A DNA stretch of 64,000 nucleotides from Vitis vinifera (Eukaryota; Streptophyta; Magnoliopsida; Vitales; Vitaceae), in the NCBI RefSeq assembly GCF_030704535.1, contig NC_081811.1:3240501-3304500 (forward strand), in the 5' to 3' direction. Of the stretch, positions 51,001-61,690 are shown piece after piece. Under the pieces are notes generated by a model, which saw only the letters and a program-made list of their open reading frames with translations, was not told where the DNA came from and did no database searches. Positions within the stretch are counted from its first letter, which is position 1, and every line of letters starts with the position of its first letter. The translations under genes were made by a program, and so were the position numbers.

Positions 51001-54000
51001 ATTTTGACAGTAATGTTCAATCCTTAATATATGCCTCTGAAATAAGCTATTAAAGTTCTTATGATGGCCATTAGTAGTCATTCTTCCGATAGATTTTCCA
51101 AAGACACTGTAAATCTTTCTCTGGGGGTTGTCAGATAAGCTGATGGATTTTGTTTTCTCCTTTTTTTTTTTCCTATTTGAGGAAGAGGGGAAGGAAAGAA
51201 AGCTGCTGACTGTTTGCGTACTGCACTGAGAGAATACAACCTTAAATTCAGCACAATTCTTAATGATCCAGACTTGGCCTCCTTCAGGGCTTTGCCTGAA
51301 TTTAAGGAGTTGCAAGAAGAGGTTATTACTTGATATGGGAATCTAATGATTATTTTTCTCCTGCTTTTCTCTCTATGGATATTGTCAAGTTATTTTCTTC
51401 AATATAGTTAGAGTTGCATCTCATTATCAGTTATTTCTTATATGATTCCAATTACCTGCAGGCTAGGCTTGGAGGGGAAGATATAGGCTACAGTTTCCGA
51501 AGAGATCTCAAACTCATTAGCGAAGTCCAAGCCCCATTTCGAGGGGTGAGGAGATTCTTTTATGTGGCATTTTCTGCAGCGGCAGGAATTTCAACTTTTT
51601 TTACTATACCCAGGCTATTCCGTGCAATTAAAGGCGGTGATGGTGCTCCCGATATCTGGGAAACTGCTGGTAATGCTGCCATCAATATTGGAGGTAAGCA
51701 GTGGGTTCTTTTGCTCCTAAATCAAGATAGTGATGTATCTCTGATTTTCTTCTGGCTGTGGATGATTGGTTTTGTTAAAAAATGATTACTTGACATTCTT
51801 CAATACAGAATAGTTTGTTTCTTAAAATGACTAAGCTTTTTAATCAGCAATCTACAGGTATTATTGCTCTTGTGTTATTATTTTTCTGGGACAATAAGAA
51901 AGAGGAGGAACAACTTGCACAAATATCCCGAGATGAAACTCTTTCACGGTTGCCATTGCGCCTTTCAACTAATCGTGTTGTTGAACTTGTGCAGCTGCGA
52001 GACACTGTCAGGCCAGTAAGTGTCGATGATTTTCCTTCTCAGATTGTTCATGTCAAATACTCTGCAATATTAGAACGAAAACTTTACTACTCATGTCAAA
52101 AGTTACCTTGCACTATTATTCCAAATCTTTGTCCAACTATTTTCTTGCTGGATATGGGAATTATAACTCTTGATTCATCATTCCTTTCTAAAAGGTGTAA
52201 ACCTCCATGTGGGGGGCACATTTTAGGAGGAGAAACAGGATGAGGACCTGATAATATAAGTTCATTTTGGTCCTTTGTCGCCAAAAATCCAACAAGAGCT
52301 CTGTGGCTACCCTCTGAATATGACTTAATAGATATACCAAAAGTTTAAGTCTCTGCAAAGGAAGCTATGCATATGCGTTCTCCTTCTCAACTCTCTGAAT
52401 ACAAAGTGGTTGTTTATCTAAGCATGACTCTTGGATGTATCTAATTATCAAATCTATCCAAATTACATATATGTACGTAGTGTTCTTTTTTCTCAGTATA
52501 CATCCACTGCTGTCTTATCTTAACGAGTTGATATTCTAAATGAGGCTTGAATTTAGGTTATCTTAGCTGGAACAAAAGAAACTGTTTCTTTAGCTATCAA
52601 GAAGGCTGAAAGGTTTCGAACTGAGCTCCTTAAGCGAGGTGTTCTTTTGGTTCCTGTAATTTGGGGTGAAAATAAGGCACCACAAATGGAGAAGAAAGGT
52701 TTTGGCATTCCTTCTAAGGCAGCTACTTCTCTTCCTTCAATTGGGGTAAGATTCAAAAGTTCTCTTATAATACAAGCAGTATCCTCACAGCCCACAATTT
52801 TTTCTACACTGAATTGCCATATTGTCTATTTTGTTCATGATTATCCCTCAGGATAATGGTTGTAGAATTTATAATTGTAAAGTTTGGATGTATCCTGTGT
52901 TTGGAGAGCCATAGGCACATGATGATATCACAATTGTACACTTTTTTTGGTAAATCACTCCATGAAAACAGATTATATCTCTACCCATTTACAAACTTCC
53001 ATGGCGTTTTCCAAAACTAACACAGATGTTTTCTTTGCTAAGACATGCTTCTTTTTTACTCTAAATGTGATTATGTCATGTTAGGAAGATTTCGAGAAAA
53101 GGACTGAATCTATAGCTGCAAAATCAAGGTTGAAAGCTGAAGTTCGATTTAAGGCTGAAGTTGTATCACCTGCAGAATGGGAAAGGTCATATGCTGATTT
53201 ATCTTGTCTGCATGCTTGTTTTTCCATAGTCCTGATATTGTGGATGACAGAATTGTTCTATGGTACTTTTCTTCTAATTTAAGAGAAGGAATGCACCTCA
53301 ACAAAGTTTTACATTTATGTTATGCTTCTTCTGTTTTTCTTCTTTAAATGGAAATTGCTTTCACTTATTAACAAAGTAAGTTCAAGCGGTTGTATTTGGT
53401 CTTCTGGTAACCGTTTATAAGTTCAATATTGTGAATGAACTCCAGATGTGTGCCCTGAAAAGTTGGTTTCTTTTCACTAACTATTCCTAAACTTGTACAG
53501 GTGGATAAGGGATCAACAAAAATCTGAAGGAGTTACCCCTGGTGAGGATGTATACATAATACTGCGTCTAGATGGCCGTGTTCGAAGATCTGGGAAGGTA
53601 AATGCATATGATGAAGTTTATTTATTTATTTATTTATTTGCTGATATATGGAATAACCAATTTCTTATGTGTTATTTGGCTACTGGAAAGACATTAAAGA
53701 AGATGAAAGCTTGGAATCTTACCGCCATTTAAATCCTGTATAATTTTAAGATACCAAATGTTCTTTCCTTTCATTCTTGGCAACCAATGGAATGTTTGGC
53801 ATCCATTTGGAGAGTTCATGTTATATGTGCTTCATTATGTCAAGCGAACTATTGGCAAAGAAGGAATTAAACTATTAGAAAACAGAAATTAAGCTCCTAA
53901 CCCCTTCCAAACTGGTCAATGTGAATTTGTTACATAACACACTCTTAAAACCAGCATAGGAGATTGCAAGTGTAAAGGGGAAAATCATGTTTGAGACCGA

Positions 54001-54242
54001 TTTCTGGAGAACATCACAAGGATATTTACCTCATTATCTTTTCATTTTTTATTTAAGAAACAAAATGATGAAAAACGACGTATCCTTAAAATTCAGCATT
54101 TCACACTACATTACTACATTTCTTTCTGCTATGTTGTCATTGTGAGTTGACTCCCTCATTCTTGCAGGGCATGCCTGACTGGCAACAAATTGTGAAGGAG
54201 CTCCCACCAATGGAAGCATTGCTTAGCAAGCTAGAGAGATAG
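48059..54242 (+). CDS. LPA1: LOW PSII ACCUMULATION 1 (LPA1), chloroplast photosystem II assembly factor
   Basis: Thylakoid membrane protein needed for efficient assembly of photosystem II, in Arabidopsis shown to interact with D1. Nine exons: 48059-48277, 50028-50131, 51186-51321, 51462-51693, 51858-52015, 52557-52745, 53085-53185, 53501-53597 and 54168-54242, giving 436 residues. The N-terminus is rich in Ser/Thr and basic residues with few acids (a plastid transit peptide of about 45-55 residues). TPR-like helices follow (VNLGLSLFSRGRVKDALAQF, ALYNKACCHAYRGEGKKAADCL). Two membrane spans come next: FFYVAFSAAAGISTFFTIP and GIIALVLLFFW. The stromal C-terminal part has RLPLRLSTNRVVELVQLRD and DVYIILRLDGRVRRSGKGMPDW, both strongly conserved in the family. 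The exon 3 acceptor is placed by frame and homology (GAAG before AGGGGAAGG). Confidence 0.95.
48966..49195. mobile_element. MITE in LPA1 intron 1
   Basis: Left end GTGTTTGGTATGTGGGAATG and right end GGAATCGG-like wording ending CATTCCAAACTTGGC form imperfect inverted repeats. The interior holds a GGGAAT repeat and an (AAAAT)n run at about 49093-49120. Non-coding and far from splice sites. Confidence 0.55.
50758..51184 (+). repeat. Diverged tandem duplication in LPA1 intron 2
   Basis: Two copies offset by 212 bases share GAAATAAGCTATTA (50827 and 51039), GTCATTCTTCC-type and GGATTTTGTTT..TTTTCCTAT blocks. The second copy runs right up to the exon 3 acceptor, so the acceptor-side polypyrimidine region has an older twin upstream. 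Confidence 0.75.
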
Positions 54243-55156
54243 GTGTCACATGTTTCGCTCACTCTTCCTCAGAGAGAATTTGAGTTAAAAGCTAAGGTAA
54301 GACTCCTTTTATCTTTGTAAATGCCTTTTATTTTTTTTTGGCTACCCTGCAAATTTCAAACTCTGAAAATAAAACCCCTGTCTTACCCCTCAATTTGGCA
54401 GTTAATGTGGAGATAGTTCATAAAGGAAAGGAAAGCTAAATAACAGGGACTAGACACTAAGGTGGCAGGCCGGCTATGTCACATCCAGTGTTGCATTTAT
54501 TTGGCCTTGTCCGATCTTCAGAGTGTGCCAACTGAACAGTATGTGGACTTCCTTGGTTTTATTTATTAAACTTTCTTATAGGGTGATGATGTCCCCAAAT
54601 GGGACGGCATCCATTTTCTTTCCCTTGTTTGAATTCTTGAAGACAATGCCAGTCTGGGCATTCACCTCACCCTTCTCTTTTATATTGTTGAACATGTTGT
54701 GAAGTAAAGAATACAAATTCACCATTTATTTAAACATTGGATTTGGAGGAACAGATAGTATAAATCTGAATTGGGCCACGTAAATTCTAAACAATTAGTA
54801 GGGCACGAAAAATGAAACAATTAGTTGTACATGGCTCTACTGAAAACTCATATTCTAATCTCTGCTGCCTAAAAAGATGTGATATAGTATGGTTTGAATA
54901 GGCAAAGAAGGATATAAAAATGGAAAATCTTGTGGTCCTGGACTCTATAAAATATAATCCCAGTTCACTCCATTTTGGAATAAGTGTAGATCGATGACAC
55001 GATTTTGTTTCATACTTTGACATATGAATATTAAAATCACCATGTGGGTAGTCTGCATTTCATATAGCTGGCATGTATTAATGTCGAAGTTCTCAAGTTA
55101 CTGACTGAGTCATAAGAAAACTGCCCTGCAGCTGCAGCTTAAGCTTCAGTCTTTCA

Positions 55157-55531
55157 GGTCCTGTTTGGGAACTGTTTCAAAAACAGTTTTGTAAAACAGT
55201 TGTCTAAGACAGTTTTTGAAAAATGTTCTATAATGTTTTGTAGAACAACTGTTTGATTGGAAACCCGAAATGTTTTTAACCTATTTTTATGTTTTTAAAT
55301 ATGTTTTAAAAATAACTTTTATATGTTGTGTTTTATTTTTAATTATTCTCCATATTTGTGTAATTATTTTTTAAAACAATTCTTAAAAAACAACTAAAAG
55401 ATGTTATATAAAAACACCTTGTTTTCTTTTTTTTAAAACAAAAAACTATTTTTTGTTGTTCGATTGTTGAACTTGTTCTTTTGTTCTAGAAAACAAAAAA
55501 CTAGTTTTAAAAACAATTACCAAATAAAGCC
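55157..55531. mobile_element. MITE-like TIR element, about 375 bp
   Basis: Starts GGTCCTGTTTGGGAACTGTT and ends AACAATTACCAAATAAAGCC, whose reverse complement GGCTTTATTTGGTAATTGTT matches the start at most positions. The interior repeats AAAACAGTTTT and TTTTAAAAACA words. Flanking 3-mers (TCA left, TTA right) are near but not equal, so a PIF/Harbinger origin is only a guess. Confidence 0.65.
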
Positions 55532-56647
55532 TTAGAATCTAATATCATCCAAAAAAAAGCTAACAGCACCCCTTCCTAGTATTTCTATGCAGAAAAACAC
55601 ACTAGACCTTGAGTTGGAGTCTTTGGCTACATTTCTCCGGGAAAAAGGAAAACCCCATGTCCAAAAGAGCAAGAACAAACAAAGAATGTTCCCGGATCAT
55701 CCTCAATCCGCATTCCCTTAGACCCCTGATCCTCTCTGCATTTCCCTTTCACACATATGGTATTGAATGCCATCCATCTTTTTCAATTCTGATGTGGTTT
55801 GATTCAAAAGACCGCGTAAACATCACACTTCACATCTGATATTCATGAACATAGCTGAGCTGACATGGATTGAAGTTGAACTGATCAATGCTCTCTTTTT
55901 TATATTCTCTTGCTATTTTGATTAGCTTATATCAATTTCTTGGTAGGTTTTGAAGAGGTCATACACTCACTGATCCTACTTTCTTACAGCAATGAAAACA
56001 CCCTTGAACTCGTCACAGAATAATCATACTAATAAGCTGATTCGCCTCAGAAATGAGTGCCCATATGTCCTTATTATTATCAAATTCTACTCCTCTCTTC
56101 ATTTCTTAATCTATTTTTTGGGGTTAGGTTTTGCTATTTTATTTTTATTAATTTTCTTATTATTTTTATTTTTACTGAGTCCAAGGTTAGGATGGCCAAC
56201 TGTCGAGGGTAGTTGGGCAGAACTTGGAATAAGAGCAAAACACATATGACAACACATCCATTGGTCAACCAAAATGCCCATCAATCAACCCATTCTTCTC
56301 AATCTAACTACAATACTGCCACACCAACATTGAGACAAGCATCTTAAATCCTTCTTTTAAGCCCAATTTCAAATCATTTTCTATGAGTGTCATATATTTT
56401 TGTGAAAAAAATATCAAATTTATTTCTTAAACAGTTAAGTAACTAGAAGATCTTCCTCAGGTGATAGCATCTCAGTCAAAAGTGGCATTAGGGTTGCTGG
56501 TTGGTTACTCCATCTGGGTTATTGTATTCTTCAAAGCCACCATAGAGAGGAGGGATGACTTTAGTTGGCCCATTAGAAAAGGACAAAATAATGTCATCCT
56601 TATGTTAATACATTGTCTTATCTCATTTCTTTGATGGGCAAGTTGTC

Positions 56648-56775
56648 ACTTAAATTATTTAATTTTTATATAAAAATATTAAAATAAATAAAATTGTCTT
56701 ACATAAAAATAATTTATTGATTTTAATTTTTTTTATTTTTTCTATTTATTTTATTTTCCTATAGTATTAAATTTT
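56648..56775. repeat. Fragment of the MITE family found at 41072-41361
   Basis: TTAAATTATTTAATTTTTAT followed by AAAATAAATAAAAT and AAAATAATTTATTGATT parallels the interior of the 41 kb element in the same order. No ends are present. Confidence 0.5.
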
Positions 56776-57028
56776 TCTCCTCGATTAATTTTTGTTGTTA
56801 CAATAAAATCTTTCTAATGTCAAAAATATTTTTGTTTTTCCTAAATCCAATTCCTAATGACCTAATTTATAAAAATGCAAAAGATTCGAAAACAGTGGTC
56901 AAACAGATTGGCATTTCTGTGATAATGTACAAAAGCAAGGTCATATTCCATACCCCTATTTTGTCCTCTTTAAAACAGCTCGCCAGCCCGCTATTTTGTC
57001 TCGAGGAGTCTCAATAGTTTTTCATACA

Positions 57029-57048
57029 GAGAGAGAGAGAGAGAGAGA
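57029..57048 (+). repeat. (GA)10 tract in the RALF leader
   Basis: Perfect GA dinucleotide run ending 21 bases before the RALF start codon, so probably in the 5' UTR. GA repeats are bound by BPC/GAGA-binding factors in plants; a role here is not shown. Confidence 0.7.
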
Positions 57049-57069
57049 AAGAGAGCAACAACACCAACT

Positions 57070-57426
57070 ATGGCCAATTCTAATGGCCTTTTCCTCATAT
57101 CTTCCATCTTCGTCGCAGCTCTCTTCACCGCCTCCGTCTCCGCCGGCGGGGACTTCAGCCAACTGAACTGGGAGCCGGCAGCGAAGGCAGCAGCCACATG
57201 CCAAGGCTCGATAGCGGAGTGCCTCGCGGGAAGGGACGAGTTCGAGATGGACACGGAGATCAACCGCCGCATCCTAGCGACGACGCAGTACATAAGCTAC
57301 GGTGCGCTGCAGAGGAACACTGTTCCCTGCTCTCAGAGGGGTGCGTCCTACTACAACTGCAAGCCCGGTGCCGAGGCCAACCCCTACAACCGTGGCTGCA
57401 GTACTATTACTCGTTGCCGTAGTTAA
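57070..57426 (+). CDS. RALF: Rapid alkalinization factor (RALF) peptide hormone precursor
   Basis: Secreted signalling peptide; family members bind CrRLK1L receptor kinases such as FERONIA and raise apoplastic pH. Single exon, 118 residues. Signal peptide at about residues 1-25 (LFLISSIFVAALFTASVSA), acidic propeptide, then the site-1-protease cleavage motif RRIL (66-69). The mature peptide begins near ATTQYISYGAL with the receptor-binding YISY (74-77) and has the four conserved cysteines C87, C97, C110 and C116, plus the YNRGC and ITRCR signatures. The frame is GC-rich compared with its surroundings, so overlapping open frames on both strands are artefacts. It belongs to the classical RALF1/22/23/33-like group; I do not assign a number. 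Confidence 0.96.
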   Translation: MANSNGLFLISSIFVAALFTASVSAGGDFSQLNWEPAAKAAATCQGSIAECLAGRDEFEMDTEINRRILATTQYISYGALQRNTVPCSQRGASYYNCKPGAEANPYNRGCSTITRCRS

Positions 57427-57485
57427 GCTTTTTCCTTTTTCTTTCATAACTTTGGTTTTATCTTTGGCTTTGTTTTTATTTGTAA

Positions 57486-57521
<36 letters not shown>

Positions 57522-58533
57522 AAATAATAATACGATGAGTATTGGAAATTTTTAGTTACATTTGATGTGGAGTGTTTTGTTTAATAATGTATTTATCAGC
57601 TCTTCAATATTATTACGAGTTGATTCGGTCTCTTTTCATACTTACACCCCATCTTTCTCGATCATAAGGTTAGATTTTTAAATGTTTTTATTTGTTGTAT
57701 GTATGTTAGTTTTCATGACAAATCAAATAAAAGGATTCTTTTTTTCTAATATTTTCTCGATCCAAATTAAACCTAATAGGTTGATATTTAATTTTTCCTA
57801 ATATTCGCGCCACAGGTATTAGAACAAAGGGGAACAGCAGGAATCAGTCTTTTGATCTTTCCTTCCTTGTATTAAGGGAACAAAATATTCTCCGATTTGG
57901 ACCGAAACTGAGGGAAAGAATCGCCCTTACAGTAACAGGATAAAGTAAATTTTTTTTTTTTATTTTAATGACCAAGAATGAATATGCATCGGCAGTCCTA
58001 AATTACAAAAGGGAGATAAAGGAGCTGCAGACACAATCTCAAAGCTAAAGCTGTCTGCAACTTTGTTTTTTGAAAATATATAGCCCTTGCAAGTAGCGGA
58101 CTTTAAAAGAAATGTGGTAGTTGAACGAATAACAATAATGAAAGAGAAGAAACAACACAATTTAAGTGTACACAATATCACCAATTTGATGTACTGAAAG
58201 TTATGGAGAATTAACCACCTTGCTTGCTTTGGAAGGAAGGCCCGTAATCCTCACATGAGATGATCAGATTAATGCAAGGCTAGGCCAGATTGAGGCACAG
58301 TTGGGGCACTTGAATGATAGCATGAAACAAAAGCACTCTATACAAGCATAGTTGCCAAAATGATTTAGGGAAATGGAAAACAGGAAGATCCTTAACTGCA
58401 TAATTCCTACAGCAGTGCACGTAATAGTCTTATAGTAACAAATGTTTTGATTTCTCAACCGGGCAAACATAGGGAGAAAAGTCGGGCATGAAATCTTGAA
58501 GCATCATGTCTTGGACTGTGATTAATCAAAAAC
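57427..58533. other. Spacer between convergent RALF and HSBP genes
   Basis: RALF 3' flank with an (AAT)n microsatellite at about 57485-57516, unclassified DNA, then the HSBP 3' UTR on the minus strand. A T-run with TTTATT at 57949-57964 reads as AATAAA on the minus strand and could end the HSBP transcript, about 570 bases past the stop. Confidence 0.5.
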
Positions 58534-60554
58534 TTAACCATCATCTGGCTTCACTTCATCAGGCTTCGACTTGGGTGGTGCCAAGGGGCTTGGAGAGCCC
58601 TCTGCTCCCATCTCTGCTCTCAGCTCGTTGATGCTCTGCTCCAACTCATTTATTGAGTTTCCCATCTCATCAAGTGAGTCCAAGTCAAGGAAATAAAGAA
58701 CTTCCCATCAATCAGTCTCAATGCAAATGTGAAGCACACGTACTCCCACTGGTCTCCTGCTTGTGATTTGTGAAGACTAGGGACACTTGCACTTCTCTTT
58801 GCCCAATATCGTGTATAAACGCATTCTATATCCAGAGTTCTTATTGCTTGGGGCAGGAGAAACATCAAAACTAGGGTTGATGTGATATGATTGCACAAGG
58901 ACTGATGATCAAGACCAAGATATGCGTATATTCACACAAACTAAGGTATTAAGCCTATTCATACCATCTCACAGATTTGAATCATGGCAAACATGTATAG
59001 CTAAAGATGATTGACAGAATAGAAAGTACAACAGACAAATTTATACCCTGAGGTCTAGCTCAGATGGTATAGAGGTTCCATTTCAAGTGTGTGTGTCAAT
59101 ATGAAGGAAAATAGACAAGTTTGTCCTAAAACATTATACTGGAGGGATTTAACTGCCTTCAATCATAGGCATATTAAGACGTATGTTGGGAAAATGGGTT
59201 CTTCCCATTGACTCACTGATGCCTATAATATTCATTACCATCAAACTGACTATGAAAAAGGATATTCTTTGTAACAATGGAGTCTGACATTGCCTGGAAC
59301 CTGGATTGCTGAAAGCAAAGTTACATTTTAGTAAGAGCAGCATACCAACAAAATTTCCAATCAAGAAAAAGGCAATTTGCAGAGTCACAACTCACCATCT
59401 GCTGAAGAAGGTTTTGCACCTGATAAAAACAAAGCAATAAAAATGAGTCAACGCTGAGGGACTTTGTTAATAAACGCAGAAAAATTGCAACAGTCAAATA
59501 ATGGTTCCTACATCCTTTCAAATCTGACTATTTCGTTGTAAAAACCAAATTCTGATGATTTGAGAAATAGGAGGTTATTAATCATAAGTCAGCCCTTCAT
59601 AGTGGCCTCTAATTCCCACATTCATGTTATGAGGAGGACAAATTCCCATATTTTTCTTTTAAAAAGCTAGAGAAACTCACGAAAACTGTCATATCAGCAG
59701 TGCTTTTTGGATCTTCCAAGTTTTGTCCATCCTGCCAGCAAGACCAGTTAGTAAAATGAAACTGATCACCATTTGCAGTAACTTCTAATTTCAATGCCCC
59801 TAAAGCAGAAGTATATTAAGATATTAAAACATCCCTAATTATTTCAACAAATGAAATTGAATCTGATCCTAAAATGCAACTCATAACCATTTGCATGAAT
59901 TTTGAAATTCCAATGCCTCATAGACAGAAATAGATTAAGATACTACCGGAAGTTTTTGATCTTAAATTTTGGAAATATCACCTCCTCCCCCAATGGAAAA
60001 GACTGATCTATGTTCTGCTTCTTTCGATTTTTTTTTGGTTTAAAAAGAGGCGGTCATAAAAAACACTTTCTTGGTTCAACCTATATTGCAATCCAACTTA
60101 CATCCAAGCATCCACTATATCATATCCCAGACTCCGGCAATTTACTACGAAAAAACCACCAACAAATCCACAAACTTTTACAAAAAATATAGAATATCCG
60201 ATTTTCCCACCCTAAGACTGTTTGAAAACCGATCACAACCGATGATGCCCGCAGCAACAACGACAAAATCAAAGACATGGCATTCAAGACAAGAAACAGA
60301 GCATTAATAATTCAATGAAAGCAGATCTCAGGGGCTACAAAACTAAATTTTCCATCAAATTGCCCTCAGAATCCTCGAAACCTAACCCAATGTTTGTCTC
60401 GGGGTAAAAATGAAAGAAACAAGAAGAAAATGCACGCAAAATGGCTCAGGAAAAACCACTTCCAATGCTTCCTCATTTTTCCCGAGAACCAAACAGATCG
60501 CACAAAGATTCAACCAAAAACGAGCAGATGATAGAGTTGGATTATCCTCACCAT
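58534..60554 (-). CDS. HSBP: Heat shock factor binding protein (HSBP), five coding exons
   Basis: Small coiled-coil protein that binds heat shock factor trimers and damps the heat shock response. Minus-strand coding parts are 60554-60552 (only the ATG), 59731-59681, 59419-59396, 59308-59266 and 58673-58534, giving 86 residues. Readable order: DGQNLEDPKSTADMTVF, VQNLLQQM, QSRFQAMSDSIVTK, then I-DEMGNSINELEQSINELRAEMG and a Ser/Pro/Lys-rich tail. The hydrophobic heptads typical of HSBP are intact and the protein closely follows Arabidopsis HSBP. Three introns are GT-AG. The last is a U12-type AT-AC intron (listed), and recognising it restores the frame and the conserved sequence. Without it the gene would look broken. 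Overlapping open frames in this region are shadows. Confidence 0.92.
58674..59265 (-). other. U12-type AT-AC intron of HSBP
   Basis: The intron begins ATATCCTTTTT (59265 downward on the minus strand), a full match to the U12 AT-AC donor consensus. It ends TTCCTTGACTTGGACTCAC at 58674, holding the U12 branch element TTCCTTRAC at 58692-58684. The branch A (58685) is 11 bases before the AC end, inside the usual 10-16 range. It splits the Ile codon after SIVTK in phase 1. Length 592. No GT donor or AG acceptor at these positions gives the conserved protein. Confidence 0.92.
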
Positions 60555-61690
60555 TCTTAGCTGTTGATCTCTGCTTTGCAGTTTCGTACGATCGCAGCGA
60601 CGTGAAGCAAAGTTGGAGAAGATGCGAAAGAATTGATATTTATCAGCTGCGTTACATTTACTTTTTCCTCCCTGGTAATTCTGTATAATAACGGACCTGC
60701 CACAGTTACAGTGTTAACCAATAAAATGCATATTGACTCTGCTACCCTCCATTATGTTTTTGGAGCGAATTTCTGAATTGAAAATTCTTTTCCATTTTTT
60801 TTCCCAAATTTTACAAAATTTAGATCAGTTTTAAAAAAAAAAAAAGAAAAAGAAGAGATAATTTCATTTTAAAATTCAGATTAGAAGAATTAAAAAAAAT
60901 TGTCAAAATAATTTGAGGGCATGAGGGGCATTTTTGTCATTGACAGTAGTTGTTCTTGCCTTGTACACTGCTAATTGAAAATTGATTTGAAAAGTTGAAG
61001 ATGGGCATTTTCGTCATTCAATAACTAGAGCCACTTTGAGTGGTAGGGGCGCCTTTTAATTCAAAATTTCAAACTACAGGCCCTTTTATGTACAAAGAGA
61101 TCGTTGACCAGGACCCTACAAATATTTACAAATTATTTAAAAAAAAATTAAAGAATTATTTAAAATAATTTCTTAAAACAAATTTGATTCATTATTATTA
61201 AAAAAATTATTTTTTTAATATTTTTTATATTCAAACATCAAATGATTCTTCAAAAATTTTATTAATAAAAAAATTTTAATTTAAAAACACTTTCATCAAA
61301 GGATCTCTTTCCAAGTGGCTGAAGCCAAATCAAATCCTTTACTGGTTCTGTCAAATTTTTATTTTATGACCAGGCCCTTTTCAAAAAGAACTAACTGCCA
61401 AGTGCCAACCACCAACTACCATGCCACAGTGATTAATGACCTGAAAACATTGAGGTTATCTTTGGTATAACTAGTAACAAACTGGAATGTTTAAGAATAT
61501 GAAAATGGAATGGATCTGCACAAATGCAGCTGTCTGCTGAAATCATATTCAAATAGGACCCAGAACAAGATTCAACCTGCCAAAAATGGAGGAAGAAAAA
61601 AGGAAAATTAGCCTGTTTTGCACTTATGGGTATAAAAAGTTCAAAGATTTAAACTAGATAAATAACAGGAGGACAGACAAAATTTCCACT
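60555..61690. other. HSBP leader/promoter and spacer to ALG3
   Basis: From 60555 to about 60700 lies the probable HSBP 5' UTR (minus strand). The rest is AT-rich with A and T runs (61130-61290) and no recognised element. Confidence 0.5.
60780..60787 (-). promoter_or_regulatory. Possible heat shock element upstream of HSBP
   Basis: GAAAATTC followed by TTTTC gives GAA-nn-TTC-nn-TTC wording about 226-233 bases before the HSBP start codon. This is a two-unit core of an HSE; the third unit is not in alternating orientation, so support is weak. Confidence 0.25.

Larger units (their letters stand above)
54243..57069. other. Intergenic between LPA1 and RALF
   Basis: LPA1 3' UTR and flank, a TIR element (55157-55531), a MITE fragment (56648-56775), and the RALF promoter. 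The open frames 55609-55839 and 55992-56249 have no recognised motifs. Confidence 0.5.

Noticed and set aside
59047-59100. tRNA or SINE head (TAGCTCAGATGG resembles a pol III A box) in an HSBP intron
   Set aside because: No B box at the right distance and no cloverleaf; at most a SINE fragment.
58534-59308. HSBP as a pseudogene, because no GT donor follows SIVTK and no AG precedes DEMGN
   Set aside because: The missing signals are replaced by a full U12 AT-AC set (donor, branch element, acceptor spacing), which restores the conserved protein in frame.
58673-59308. Alternative GT-AG splicing using GTAATG after CAGTTTGATG and the AG in GATGGGAAG
   Set aside because: It stays in frame but would insert about 20 unrelated residues into the short coiled coil, unlike any HSBP I know.
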